Source: Ceratopteris richardii (lineage: Eukaryota > Streptophyta > Polypodiopsida > Polypodiales > Pteridaceae). Taken from it: a DNA stretch of 64,000 nucleotides. The notes below the pieces were generated by a model. The model was not told the origin of the DNA, did not search any database, and saw only the letters and a program-made list of their open reading frames with translations. The first letter of the stretch is position 1, and each line of letters opens with the position of its first letter. The position numbers and the translations under genes are program-made. The stretch lies in the NCBI GenBank assembly GCA_020310875.1, contig CM035430.1, positions 106,777,979 to 106,841,978 on the forward strand, in the 5' to 3' direction. Shown here in pieces: positions 9,426 to 20,083 of the stretch.

Positions 9426-11034
9426 GTTTGCCCTAGTGAAAAGGTGTTATACTTGTGGAGGTGACCATATGGAGAATGTATATCCCATTATGGCTCAACC
9501 CCAAGCAAACCCTAGTAGTCAATAGTGCACCATAGAACGGAGATACACTAATCACACCGTGCAAGATTTCCCATACAATAAGCAAGCAATTAGGCAAACT
9601 TATCCATAGCCATACCCTCAACAAGAAAGATACCAGAACCAGTACCCATCACAACAGTATGCTAGGCCTCAGCAACCCTACCAACCACAATATCTGGCCC
9701 AGCAAAGGCCTCGACCTGTGTTAGCTCAACAACCTCCAACCCCAACCAATGTGATTCCAGTGAAGTACAAGCTGTAGAAGAGAATCTGAATAGAGCCATA
9801 GTGCTAGTAACACCATTGCTTTCAGAAAGTGACCCTAGTGATCATAGTTTTGATTCTACTCACATTGATAGTCCACAGGCTTACAACATGCAGTCACCTG
9901 AGCAAAACGAGTGCACCTACACAAACCTAATCTATGACAATTCACACTTTTTGTCTCGATTGTGGGAAAGAACATCTCTTGCAAGATTATCCTAAGAACC
10001 CCAACAATATATCAAAAATCATTTGTATCAATGTTATTGGGTTAGTAGTAGACTCTACAGGAAGTGTAGCTTCCACTGCACCAGTGCAAGTGGTCACTAG
10101 AGCTCAAGCTTTGCAACAAAACCAAGGTTTAGGCCAAGAAAAGAGTTCTGAGGTTAGTGATACTAAGAGCATAACCAAGAAGAGGACCAGAGCTTGGAAG
10201 GATAGTCGAGAAAGAATGAAAAGACAATGGGTAAAGAAGATGAGTGAACTCAAGTAAAGTCTAAGAGAAACGAGCGCCAAGATAATTGAACTCACGTCTC
10301 AAACTCACTCTCACATGAATCCACACCCACCATTCCCTTCTCCATCCAATCCGCCACCTTCCACCGCACACAATTCCACCACCCCCTAGAGTAGGATCAG
10401 TCTTAGAATGATCCCACTTCGGAGGACCTAAACATGATGCTTAAGGCATATCAGGATAGAATCCAAGAAGGGCCAAATGTAATGGATCATGAAAAGTGTT
10501 ACCCTAGAGCGGAACTAGAGCTTGAACGAACTAAAATTTGCGCTAAGATGGTGGACTTGGCTCAAACCATGTTTGAAGCCAGTCGCCTCTTTAACTTCTC
10601 TAATTCAGCTAAGACGAAGTTGCACTTTGATGGAATGCTAGAAAGATTGGAGAGGGTAATTACACAATCAGAAAAGGACCCCACCTCTCAAAGTAAGGAC
10701 AAGGCAAGCAAAAGGATACGCCTTCCTGCCCAGTAAGCTTATGTGCCTAACTCCACAGAACCAGACACATCTTCTTCTATGAGTCGGTACTCACCAAAAT
10801 TCCTGCGAGAGATTCAAGAAGAGAAATGGGCTAAAGAAAGTGAAGTTCCTCCTCCCATTGAACTTGTGGATGACGCGCATTATCAATTCCTACAAGACAT
10901 TGCTTCCATTTATGAGGAGCAGGAGAGTGCCCAATCCCATGAGAGATTAGACTTTGAGTCTAATTCCTTACAAGAACTACCCCATTTCATAGGCCCCTAG
11001 GAAGCTAAGTCTACTTGTATGAGAGCACCCACGG
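9426..11034 (+). pseudogene. Gypsy-1 gag nucleocapsid and linker, degenerate
   Basis: It contains the zinc knuckle CYTCGGDHMENVY (last Cys lost), the Gln/Pro-rich linker, and a second knuckle CLDCGKEHLLQDY near 9955 (last Cys lost). Compared with Gypsy-2, a stretch holding another knuckle is missing between about 9920 and 9945, and there are frameshifts near 9770 and 9940. The downstream linker continues through MMLKAYQDRIQEGPNV, CYPRAELELERTK, FEASRLFNFS and SSSMSRYSPKFLREIQEEKWAKESEVPPPIELVDD. It stops at 11034, before the protease. Confidence 0.8.
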
Positions 11035-11885
11035 TCAAACTCAAGATTCAAGAATCCAATGATTATGAAATTTTGTATCTTATAGTAGACAATATGCTGA
11101 AGCCAACAAGCTTTAAATCACTGAATTTGGTCAAGTATACACTGAGAAACAGCTCTGACAAGATGAGTGAAAAGATCGGGTACTTGACAGAGGAGTGAAA
11201 ATGAACAGACAGGGTTGACTTCAAATGAACATAACTGAATATTTAAAACTCCAATAGCAATGAAAAATTGTGAGCTTATAGTAGACTTAGAGAACAAACT
11301 TTAACAACTTAAATCATAAAAAAGATGCACTACATGCAGAGAAAACATCTCTGCAATCTGACTAAAAAATGTGAAAGGTATAGGAGTAAACAATAGACTC
11401 ACAATGACATGAAGATATGGACTTGAATGATCATAGATTTGAAAGTATAATGATTGTAGAATACAAAGGACTTAAAAATAAAAATGTGTGCCTTGAGTCC
11501 ACACTCTGATATGGCATAAAGCTTAGCTGATCCACGCCTAGTGTCTATCTAACTGGTGGATTCAAGAAGCCCCGTGTATTTATAGGAGTTTTGGAGCCAA
11601 GATTTGAATTTGAATCTTGCTCACCTAAAAGTGATCTCCCCAACTTCTAGAGATTGATTGATTCTCCAACCACCAAATCATGAATTCGTGGCTTCTCTCT
11701 CTATTTTTTTCATGTGGACTCAACCACTTTTAGATTCATTTACTTTTACATCAAGTAAAGCCTTAAAAAATTACAAGAGTGAGTTCTCACATGAGCTCAT
11801 GCATAGACTTCAATTTAAGACTTCTTCTAACTATTTTTGTGAGACCCAAGCCAATACTTAGGCTTGTAGTTGATTTGTTCCAACA
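11035..11885 (-). repeat. 3' LTR of Copia-B, truncated at its outer end
   Basis: On the minus strand it starts TGTTGG at 11885, just after the polypurine tract. The part 11035-11375 aligns with 20522-20877 (CTCAAGATTCAAGAATCCAA, then AGTAGACTTAGAGAACAAAC). The last 440 or so bases present in the other LTR (20084-20521) are missing here; Gypsy-1 sequence abuts at 11034. Confidence 0.8.
11577..11584 (-). promoter_or_regulatory. TATA box in Copia-B LTR
   Basis: TATAAATA on the minus strand inside the LTR. The equivalent part of the 5' LTR is missing, so the remaining element has probably lost its promoter. Confidence 0.5.
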
Positions 11886-11896
11886 ACTCCCCCTCA
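11886..11896 (-). other. Polypurine tract of Copia-B
   Basis: On the minus strand GAGGGGGAGT directly precedes the LTR start TGTTGG. It matches the tract of Copia-E at 42447. Confidence 0.8.
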
Positions 11897-11917
11897 AGCC
11901 AAGTATGCTTGAGGTCT

Positions 11918-12496
11918 TCAATCTTCAAGAATAACCTGCAATTCAATCATAGCTTTGAATTTGCAAAGCTTTGTACCATCCAATGATTCGGTCAAAATAT
12001 CTGCACATTGTTGATGAGTGGACACATATGATATCTGAATCTCTTTGCTTAGAACCTTTTCTCTTACGAAGTGATAATGAACTTCAATGTGTTTAGTCCT
12101 TGCATGAAGAATAGGGTTAGCAGCTAAATGAATAGAACTCATGTTGTCACCAAAAATAGTTGGAGTTCCAAACTCCAATCCAAGATCTTTGAATAATGTC
12201 TTCATCCACATAGCTTCTTGTGTAGCTATGGCAAGACCTCTGTATTCAGCTTCAATAGAAGAGAGAGCAACTGTGGGTTTCTTCTTGGATGACCATGAAA
12301 TAAGCTTTGAACCTGCAAAGGTAAGATAACTTGAAGTGCTCCTTCTATCTTCCTTGGAGCCAGCCCAATCTGCATCAAAAAATAGATTCAACCCTAAATC
12401 AGATACATAAGGATAATAAAGTCCTTCATTTATTGTTCCTTTGAGATATTTGAGTATCCTCTTAGCAGCATCCATGTGTGGTTTCCATGAACTCAC
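11918..12496 (-). pseudogene. Copia-B RNase H
   Basis: 192 open codons carrying copia RNase H. They start in the HMDAAKRILKYLKGT segment and continue through the catalytic FFDADWAG, the RRST-SY block, ALSSIEAEYRGLA with the Glu, GDNMSSIHLAAN and HARTKHIEVHYHF, ending near the polypurine tract. The domain itself is open, but it is separated from RT by a frame change near 12480-12500. The enzyme would remove template RNA during reverse transcription. The element has other lesions, so it is called as part of a pseudogene. Confidence 0.85.
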
Positions 12497-13388
12497 TTAG
12501 CACACTCACACTATAGCATATATCTACCCTTGTCAATGTGGCATAGTTGAGACTACCCACAAGGCTTTGATATGATATGATGTCCTCTATGAGTTCACCT
12601 TCATGTGAGCTCAATTTATGGTTGACCTCCATTGGAGTACTTGCAATCTTACAATCCTCCATCTTGAATTTTGCTAACATATCCTTGATATACTTCCTTT
12701 GAGTGAGAAATAAATCATGATCTTTGTAGACAACTTCCACACCTAGGAAGTAGGTAATTGATCCTAAATCACTTATCTTGAATTCTTCTCTCATCTGATC
12801 TTTGATCTTCCTCATACCATCTGCATCATTTCGTGTCAATATAATATCATCTACATATACACATAGGTAGATGACCTTAGAATTACTCTTTTTAATAAAG
12901 AGTGAAGGATCTACCTTCCTTGGTTGAAAGCCCTTGTCTTGCAAAAATGAAACAAGCCTAAAATTCCAAGCTCTTGGGGCTTGCTTGAGACCATACAATG
13001 CTTTGTTAAGTTTACACACATAATCAAGATAAACTTGATTCTCAAAACCAGGTGGTTGTGCCATATATACCTCTTCTGTTATCCAACCATTCAAGAATGC
13101 ATTCTTTACATGTAGTTGAAGTAACTTCCAATTCTTGGAAGAGGCAATACTAAGCAAAACCCTAATAGTAGGCATCTTTGCCATAGGAGAGAAAGTCTCC
13201 TCATAATCAATTCCCCGAGTTTGTGCACAACCTTTTGCTACAAGCCTTGCCTTATATCTATTTATGGAACCATCAGAATTCTTCTTGAGTTTATAGGCCC
13301 ATCTTGAGCCTATTACCTTCATAGATGAAGTCTTGGGCACCAAATCCCAAGTGTTGTTTTCCTCAAGTGCTTCAATCTCTTCCTTCAT
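12462..13388 (-). pseudogene. Copia-B reverse transcriptase
   Basis: A 308-codon open stretch with the copia RT order: [91 protein letters not shown], the active site YVDDIILT near 12850, FKISDLGSITYFLGVEVV, and SLVGSLNYATLTRVDICYSVSVLS. Key catalytic aspartates are present. It is preceded by a broken linker (13389-13494) and followed by a frameshift into RNase H. Confidence 0.9.
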
Positions 13389-13494
13389 TGCATGCTTCCA
13401 TTCTGATTTTGCTTTGGCCTCTTCAAAGGATGATAGCTCCTCTTGATTTATGTCTTGTGCTATGTAAATAGAATGTTTAGTTACTAATGAGGTT

Positions 13495-14018
13495 TCAAAC
13501 CCATACCTTTTTTGTTTTTTTTTTCCTTATACATCTTCTTAAGCCATGTTGTGATGATTCTGCCTCATGTCCTAGTTCCTGCAATTTTGTTTTACCTTTA
13601 GACTTCCATGCTTTGATTTTTTCCACCTGAGTTTCTTCATCATCTTCTGAAGTATCTTGTTCTTCAATCTTTGGTTGATGTTCTTTGCCAAGCTTTGGAA
13701 AATCTTCTTCAAGATCATATGGCAATTTGACCTTCCTGCATGAATCTTCATACCATGAATTGTTCTCATAAAAAACTACATATCTATTTACCAAGAATCC
13801 TTTGTTGGTAGGGTTGTATAACGTGTAACCCTTTTGATTGTTGTCATATCCAATGAATACACACCTTTTTGCCTTTGGATCCATCTTGCCTCTAACCTGT
13901 GAAGGAACATGAGCAAAAGCAATACATCCAAAAATTTTACAATGATCTATGCTAGGTCTTCTTCCATTCCAAGCCTCATATGGAATCATCCCATCAAGGG
14001 ATTTTGAAGGCAACCTGT
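13495..14018 (-). pseudogene. Copia-B integrase C-terminal part, left of the Copia-C insertion
   Basis: After the inserted Copia-C LTR, the Copia-B reading resumes on the minus strand with NRLPSKSLDGMIPYEAWNG, KIFGCIAFAHVPSQVRGKMD, CVFIGYDNNQKGYTLYNP and an acidic linker. This is the C-terminal part of copia integrase and the spacer to RT. The open frame upstream of 14018 runs into LTR sequence and is not real Copia-B coding. Confidence 0.85.
14014..14018. repeat. Target-site duplication, left of Copia-C
   Basis: CCTGT next to the LTR start TGAAGG. The partner is CATGT at 17964-17968, with one mismatch. Joining the flanks restores the integrase sequence as judged against Copia-E. Confidence 0.8.
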
Positions 14019-14207
14019 TGAAGGGCTTTGGTGTGCAGAACAAGAGGAGGAAGGAGGAGATGGAGGGAGAGAGCAGAGAGGAGAGACGCGCAGATATGCG
14101 TGGGAGCCTCGAAACCCACATAATGATCTCTCTTGAGGCAATGCTCTATATATGATGTATATATATGAATATGGGGGTAAGGTCACATGACCCTTACATC
14201 CCCAACA
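14019..14207 (-). repeat. 3' LTR of Copia-C
   Basis: 189 bp. On the plus strand it begins TGAAGG and ends CCAACA. It is identical to 17775-17963 except for one C/T difference at about position 70. It contains TATATATA-type sequence near 14150-14166. Confidence 0.95.
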
Positions 14208-14220
14208 ATCTCCCACTTAA
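14208..14220 (-). other. Probable polypurine tract of Copia-C
   Basis: On the minus strand TTAAGTGGGAGA directly precedes the LTR start TGTTGGGG. Confidence 0.65.
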
Positions 14221-14315
14221 GGGTCAATGTGACCATAAGTGGTAACATATACAAAGAATGATGTAGGACTATACAATAATGTACAGGAAGAGTCCGGATC
14301 TCTACCCATACTAGA

Positions 14316-15662
14316 TCAGCCTACACCAACCGCCTCGAACAAGGTGTATCCATGCACCTCAAACTGCTCTAGACTCATATCAATAAGAGTCGAGCTCATA
14401 TCTGACTGATGCAAGAACTCATGAAGTTCTTGCAAAGCTGCCACTCGGTCTATGCCTGTGCCAATCATCAAACGACTAACAACTCCAAGTGCAAATGCTC
14501 CAATAGCAACTGCAATGTCTGGTCTCGAGCATAATAACTCGTACATCAGACTCCCTAATGCTGACGAAACATGTGCTATCCTGGCTAACCTAAGTATGTC
14601 AGCCATGCCTGTATCCAAGGCATCCAAAGCACTATCATCAAGACCAACATGTCCTGATATATCTATGTCAACATCTGGCATGAGCGAATCCAAGAATGAC
14701 TGCATAACTGCTGACTCCTCAGCATCTAAATCAGCCATGCTCACAACCAAGGATGTATCTAGCTGTGCATCATGAGAGCTAATATGCTCTACCATACACT
14801 GTGTATCATAAGAGCTATCCTGCTCTACCACACCAAGTGTATCATCATGCTCCACATGAGCGAACTGCACAACATCAACACCAAGATCAAACTGATGATC
14901 ACACTCTAACTGAGTATCATCACAATGCTCTATATGAGCATCCATATCATGCTCTAAAGCATCCAAATGATCATCCAAAGTGTGCTCTATAAGAGAGTCC
15001 ACATGATCAACCAAACCATGATCTACATAAGCATCATGAGCATACGAAACATGCTCTACATATGCATCCATCTGAGCATCTGAATCCTGCCATACATGTG
15101 CATCATGAATGTCAATAGACATATGTGTAGGTAGACAAAATGAGACATGACGAGTCTCACATCGCACATAAGGCTGAACTCCCACTGAGACGAGACTGTC
15201 TCTCACATGAAGTACCTGTAGTGGATACCTGTGCCCAATCCTAGCACCTCTGACAAGCGTAAGCTGTCCCAACTGCAGCTGAAAATGATGCTCACCAAGG
15301 AATGCATAACATCTGCTCTCTTGTAACTGGCTAACTGAAATCAAGCTCATAGGGAATGAAGGCACATAGCGTACATGTCTGAGTATAAGTGATGCTCCAC
15401 TAGGTAGCATAATGCATACATCTCTTGCACCCTCAATATCATATGTCGTACCATCAGGCATGTGCACACATCCACGACTCTCACCTGAGAATCGACAAAA
15501 CCACTCACGATGTGGAGTAATATGAAAAGTGGCTAATGCATCAAGCAACCAAGCCATATGTGTGCTATCCAATGAACAAGAGGAATCATGAGATGAACTA
15601 TAGGAGAAAGTGATATCACCATCACTAGCATAATCAACTACCATAGAATCTCCTGAAACCAC
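14316..15662 (-). CDS. Copia-C second reading frame: protease remnant, Asp/His-rich region, RT tail remnant
   Basis: 448 open codons. Residues about 35-130 resemble the copia protease and pre-integrase linker (WLLDALATFHITPHREWF, then ILRHVRYVPSFPMSLISVSQL), but the catalytic DSGA is DALA. Residues about 165-330 are unusually rich in Asp, His, Glu and Ser, in many short degenerate repeats around DAH, EHD and HVD. Residues about 370-410 (SALGSLMYELLCSRPDIAVA) resemble the end of copia RT. Integrase and the RT active site are absent. The frame is long and open in an element whose LTRs are almost identical. It may be translated, or it may simply be a recent deletion product. No enzymatic activity is expected. 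Confidence 0.7.
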   Translation of the reverse strand: MVSGDSMVVDYASDGDITFSYSSSHDSSCSLDSTHMAWLLDALATFHITPHREWFCRFSGESRGCVHMPDGTTYDIEGARDVCIMLPSGASLILRHVRYVPSFPMSLISVSQLQESRCYAFLGEHHFQLQLGQLTLVRGARIGHRYPLQVLHVRDSLVSVGVQPYVRCETRHVSFCLPTHMSIDIHDAHVWQDSDAQMDAYVEHVSYAHDAYVDHGLVDHVDSLIEHTLDDHLDALEHDMDAHIEHCDDTQLECDHQFDLGVDVVQFAHVEHDDTLGVVEQDSSYDTQCMVEHISSHDAQLDTSLVVSMADLDAEESAVMQSFLDSLMPDVDIDISGHVGLDDSALDALDTGMADILRLARIAHVSSALGSLMYELLCSRPDIAVAIGAFALGVVSRLMIGTGIDRVAALQELHEFLHQSDMSSTLIDMSLEQFEVHGYTLFEAVGVG

Positions 15663-15764
15663 TACCTGACGTGCATCACGTGCATATCTCTGACATCATC
15701 GTCACATCCGCCTGAAGCAACGTCGTCGAGTATGGCCATCACGGCCACAGTGCCAACATCAAAG

Positions 15765-16064
15765 TCATCGATGTGATCTATGTCTCACATGAGTGAATGG
15801 ACTCGCATACATATCATGTAGTCTCTGCCATAATGCACTACTCGTCTCCTCATACATAACAGACTCATATATAGAATCCACAAGCTGTAATCGGATAGTG
15901 GAGCTGGTCAATGCATCCATATCCATCCATACATGGTCGGGCATGTCACGAGGCCTCTGTGCATCTCTATGCACATACATGTGTAACCCTGCACGAACCA
16001 ATGTATGCCACATCTGAGCTTTCCATCTCGGAAAGTCAGTGCCATCAAATCGAGAAGACACCAT
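15765..16064 (-). CDS. Copia-C gag, N-terminal part
   Basis: About 99 codons on the minus strand, beginning MVSSRFDGTDFPRWKAQMW, the usual start of a copia Gag. It continues with LQLVDSIYESVMYEETSSALW and QRLHDMY, the UBN2 core. It ends early at 15765. There is no zinc knuckle, and about 100 bases of non-open sequence separate it from the next frame at 15662. In the whole family Gag would coat element RNA. This truncated version is at most partly functional. Confidence 0.75.
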   Translation of the reverse strand: MVSSRFDGTDFPRWKAQMWHTLVRAGLHMYVHRDAQRPRDMPDHVWMDMDALTSSTIRLQLVDSIYESVMYEETSSALWQRLHDMYASPFTHVRHRSHR

Positions 16065-17761
16065 GCTGGCAATCCAAGACTAGCAATGTAACAAGAGACT
16101 AGAAACAATACTCTATCCTCAATAGGATCACACCTGCATATCCATATGCATAACTCCCATCACAAATGTCTCGATGGAGAAGGAACCATGTGAACCACCT
16201 GTCACATAACCATGCATCTAGCATGCACATAAAACCATGAGCATAAGCCTGCTCACCAAGTCTCCAAAGTGACCAAATAGATGTGGAAGAATCCTGGGAA
16301 AAATTCGACAGAGTATCCCCTGTAAACTGAGCAATCAAACAAGATAACCAATAACCAAAGAACAATAAGTAACCTGTCACCACCTGTCACGGATCCAAGC
16401 AAGGATAATGGCAACTACATATGCCAAAAAATGATAGCAATATATGCCAATATAATGGTGATGCACCTCCCACTCAAGAATGAATCCTGTAAGATGGTCC
16501 AACCTATCACAAATAACCTGTGACCAAGTCCAAATGAATGGAGATAAACAATGATCCAAAGCTATTGCACAAGCTTCAAGATCCACTAGAGCTCCTTTCT
16601 AGCATAAAAGCCGATGAAATTTTGGTAGCATCTCCTCTGTAAAATGGACTCTAGAACCAAAATAAGCATGTGGAAATCACCATCTACAACATCAAATCAA
16701 TGAACATTTGCTAATAGAATAGCAAATCAAGGTGACAAACAAGTGTGTAATTGAAGCTCCAATCTGAATCATGTACCTGCAAAGAAAACAAAGATACAAG
16801 TACCAACTAAGATCCAATCAATCTCTCATATAATGATGTGCAATTGGAAAGTAAATCCATAACCAAATGGCATAAGCAAGATATAAACCACAATGCCACT
16901 ATACATCCATGATTGAACTCATGATGACATAAACCTCAAAAAAGAGTATACCACAATGTCATCTTACATGCCAAACGCGTGACAAGATCATGCTCTACTC
17001 TCATATGGAGGAGCTACCACAATGATCATACATGTACAATGCTTTGAAGCTCTGAAAATAAGAGCTTGCACACCATAAATTCTCTCTCGAAGAAGTTCCA
17101 AAGCAAATTCAACCTCCAAATGCAATTAGGGTTTTTATAGCATAAATATGCTGCTCTATGTTTTGCTGTTTCAGAGGTGATAACCTCTGAATCTGAACTT
17201 TTGGCCTTCAGCAAACTTCAATATCTAACTCTTGGCTACGTAACGAGATAAAGAACACCTCAATCGGAGGTGCGTAGCTCAAGATATGCATAAAACAAGC
17301 ACCTGCTGTCAATTTCACTATCACCTATAACATTGCTACTTTGTATTTTGCAGTTTCGGTGACTTTGCACTGAGAATCTGAATCTGAGTTCTTCTACAAA
17401 GTTGTAGCTATCTTTCCAAGCTACGAGCAGCAAGTTGAATCATCGCATTCCGATTTGTAGAACTCAAGTTATGACAAAAAAATCGACCGGCTGTCCTACT
17501 CAATGTAAATTCGTCTTCTACAATTCTCTGCGTTTTTCGAATTTTCGGCACTTCAGATGTCCGAACCAGGTTCTGCGCCCTTTTGTGAAGTTGTAGCTCT
17601 TTGTGTTAACTACACACAGAACTTTAAAACGCGTCAATCCGAGCTTTCTAGCTCGAGTTATGACCGAAATACTGAACAGCTGTCAAGAGATGCCGACCTG
17701 CACTTCTACCCCTTCTGACCTAAGCTTCCATTGAAGCTTCTTGCACATCAGCCTTCAACAT
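16065..17761 (-). other. Copia-C 5' leader
   Basis: About 1.7 kb between primer site and gag with no convincing gene. A motif of the form GTTGTAGCT, then a short spacer, then TCAAGTTATGAC or TCGAGTTATGAC occurs three times in diverged form at about 17230-17290, 17400-17475 and 17590-17665. It looks like an old internal duplication of about 180 bp. Confidence 0.6.
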
Positions 17762-17773
17762 GCTCTGATACCA
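17762..17773 (-). other. Primer-binding site of Copia-C
   Basis: TGGTATCAGAGC on the minus strand, one base from the 5' LTR. It is complementary to the 3' end of initiator tRNA-Met. Confidence 0.9.
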
Positions 17774-17774
17774 A

Positions 17775-17963
17775 TGAAGGGCTTTGGTGTGCAGAACAAG
17801 AGGAGGAAGGAGGAGATGGAGGGAGAGAGCAGAGAGGAGAGACGTGCAGATATGCGTGGGAGCCTCGAAACCCACATAATGATCTCTCTTGAGGCAATGC
17901 TCTATATATGATGTATATATATGAATATGGGGGTAAGGTCACATGACCCTTACATCCCCAACA
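17775..17963 (-). repeat. 5' LTR of Copia-C
   Basis: 189 bp, partner of 14019-14207 with a single substitution. It carries the same TATA-like stretch and would drive minus-strand transcription. Confidence 0.95.
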
Positions 17964-17968
17964 CATGT
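17964..17968. repeat. Target-site duplication, right of Copia-C
   Basis: CATGT, partner of CCTGT at 14014-14018. Confidence 0.8.
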
Positions 17969-18637
17969 TAATCAAGTAAGTGGATGTAGATATAGCCTCA
18001 GCCCATAGATAATTAGGCAAATGCTTTTCATTTAACATGGACCTTGCAGCTTCAACAATTATCCTATTCCTCCTTTCTGCCACTCCATTTTGCTCAGGAG
18101 TGTATCTTGTAGTTACCACTCTTTTGATTCCTCTTTCTTGAAGAAAAGAATCAAATTCATGGGAGAAGTATTCTCCCCTCCATCTGACCTTAGCCTTTTT
18201 AGTGATTTACTTGTTTGATTCTCCACAAGAGCCAAATATCTTTTGAAGCATAAAAAAACTTCATCTTTGTGTTTCATAAAGAATAGGATAGTCCATCTAC
18301 TGCAATCATCAATAAAGGAGACATAATACCTTGATCTAGATATTGAAGCATCCTTGCTAGGTCCCCATACATTTGTATGAACCAACTCCAAAGCATCTCC
18401 ATGCATATAACCTTTCTTCATGAATGGTAACCTATGAGACTTTCCAAATTGACATGCACTGCATTTATAAATCATGTGTTGTTTTGACAAGTTAAGGAGT
18501 CCAAGTACACTTTGGTCCCTGCAAATTTGTTTTAATGATCTTTCACTAATATGTGCCAATCTCTTGTGCCATACCTCTAGTCCTATGAGTGTTTGATTAC
18601 CATAGTTGAAGAGAGCTATGTTCCTTATGTCTTGCAA
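17969..18637 (-). pseudogene. Copia-B integrase, zinc-binding and core part
   Basis: On the minus strand it shows VWHKRLAHISERSLKQICRD, then CSACQFGKSHRLPF (HHCC zinc module), LVHTNVWGPSKD (first catalytic position changed from Asp to Asn), FIDDCSRWTILFFMKHKDEV, LKRLRSDGG (second Asp), and TPEQNGVAERRNRIIVEAARSML (catalytic Glu). A frameshift near 18115-18170 breaks the core. The last residues before the Copia-C LTR are WAEAISTSTYLIN. The enzyme would insert element DNA, but this copy is inactive. Confidence 0.85.
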
Positions 18638-19030
18638 CTCAAAGTTTTGAATAATCTACGTGTGTTTTCTCCCTTTGTTATTCTTCTGAACCCTTGGCTA
18701 GGGTCTTCCACATATGCTCTTCCTCTTGTGAACCTAAGTTGCAATCCTTTTTCTACTATTTGCCTAACACTTATCAAATTCTTTGTAATGGTAGGGACAT
18801 AGAGTACCTTACTGAGTAAGTTGATATTTCCATCAGGTGCTTTGACATTTCCTATTTTCTCCACAAGGTGTCTTGTATTCCTATTTGTACCTCATGCTTG
18901 TTCCTTGGATCTTCTAAATCTGATAGGAGGTCCACATTTCCTGCCACATGATTTGAACAACCTGAATCTATGTAGAAAACATGCTCATCAGATTTACCTT
19001 GTGGCATGGCCATATTCATGATTAATAATG
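18625..19030 (-). pseudogene. Copia-B protease and pre-integrase linker
   Basis: Minus-strand translation in broken frames gives the segment IGNVKAPDGNINLLSKVLYVPTI, GLQLRFTRGRAYVEDP and, upstream, the protease neighbourhood HVFYIDSGCSNHVAGN at about 18945-18990. The protease motif is readable, but frames change around 18865-18900. Confidence 0.75.
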
Positions 19031-20064
19031 AATCCTCTTTGTTTGAGTCTTCTGTGTAGTTATTGAAGTCTCTCCTTCCTTTGTAGCCTCCTTGATAGTT
19101 TGAATGATTGTAGTTGTTGTAGTTGTCATGATAATTGTTGAACCTTCCTCATGAGTGGCCCAAACTTCCTCTATTGTATCCTCTGCCTCTTTGATTCCTA
19201 GAATTCCTAAAGCAATTTTCAGTTGTATGATTAGTTAATCCACAAATAGAACATGGGTTGGAGACTTGGGATGTCCCCATGCTTTGTCTACCTCCTCTTC
19301 CTCTACCTCTGCCATGTCTTCCTCTACCTGCATGGTTAGCTTGATATGTCCTGCTTCATCATCCACTTTCTTTGACTTTCCTTTGTTTTCTTTGGACTTG
19401 CTTTTATCAGTATATAAAGATTAAGATTGATTACCTTTAGAGCTTTCTCCATTCTTGATAAGTTTTGCCTCTTGAGTGAGTAGTTGTCCAATGAGTGTAT
19501 TGAAATCAGGTACATGCATGTCCATGTACAAATCCATAGCTGTGGTGAATACTTCCCACTTGTCATCTGCTTTCAATCCATTGATGACTTGCCTTACAAT
19601 TTGCTCTTCATCTATTACCTCTCCAATGCTTCCCAATTGATCAATTATATCCTTGAGCTTTGTGACAAAATCAGTCACACTTTGTTTGGGAGCTTTCTTG
19701 AGAGTTGTGAATTCCAGCCATAGTTGATGCTTCCTAGCTTTGGTACTTGAAGAGAAGAAGGCTTCATGTGCATCCCACACTTCCTGAGATGTCTTACAAC
19801 TTCTAATGTGAGGCAACAAAAAAAATATGAGATAGAGTTGAGGAGATAAGACCTTGCAAGTGCATCCTTAGAGCACCATGTGCTCAATCTTTCTTGCTCT
19901 TCTTGTGTTGGTTGACTTTTGTTCTTGAAACTTGGCATAACTTCATCTCGAGCCACATAACCATATAAACTTCTACCTTGGAGATAAGCTTCCATCATTA
20001 ATGAACAAGCTGAGTAATTACCTCTATCCAATTTGTCAATTGATGAAGGAAATCCATCTGCCAT
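19031..20064 (-). pseudogene. Copia-B gag
   Basis: The minus-strand start is MADGFPSSIDKLDRGNY at 20064. The open part continues to about 19800, shifts frame, then continues as the UBN2 core (SSTKARKHQLWLEFTTLKKAPKQS, LKADDKWEVFTTAMDLYMDMH) to 19421. Below that lie a Lys/Ser-rich linker, a Gly/Arg-rich zinc-knuckle segment (about 19160-19330) and Asn/Tyr repeats. At least two frameshifts are present. It is colinear with Copia-E gag. Confidence 0.8.
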
Positions 20065-20068
20065 CTTT

Positions 20069-20080
20069 GCTCTGATACCA
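20069..20080 (-). other. Primer-binding site of Copia-B
   Basis: TGGTATCAGAGC on the minus strand, three bases from the LTR end. It is complementary to initiator tRNA-Met. Confidence 0.9.
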
Positions 20081-20083
20081 CTA

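Larger units (their letters stand above)
4950..11034 (+). mobile_element. Gypsy-1, truncated Ty3/gypsy element of the Gypsy-2 family
   Basis: It shows LTR, primer site, leader and gag in the same order and with clear similarity to the complete Gypsy-2 element in this window. It breaks off at 11034 inside the gag-protease linker, where truncated LTR sequence of Copia-B begins. It has many more stops and frameshifts than Gypsy-2, so it is the older insertion. No 3' LTR is present. Confidence 0.85.
14019..17963 (-). mobile_element. Copia-C, young non-autonomous copia element with 189-bp LTRs
   Basis: A 3945-bp insertion in Copia-B integrase, bounded by two 189-bp direct repeats that differ at one position, and by a 5-bp target duplication. 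On the minus strand it has an initiator-tRNA-Met primer site, a 1.7-kb leader, a gag N-terminal frame, a long second frame with remnants of protease and of the end of RT, and a polypurine tract. No integrase and no RT catalytic core is present, so it must rely on enzymes from another copia. Confidence 0.9.

Noticed and set aside
15911..16102. Plus-strand frames opposite Copia-C gag
   Set aside because: They are antisense shadows of the minus-strand gag.
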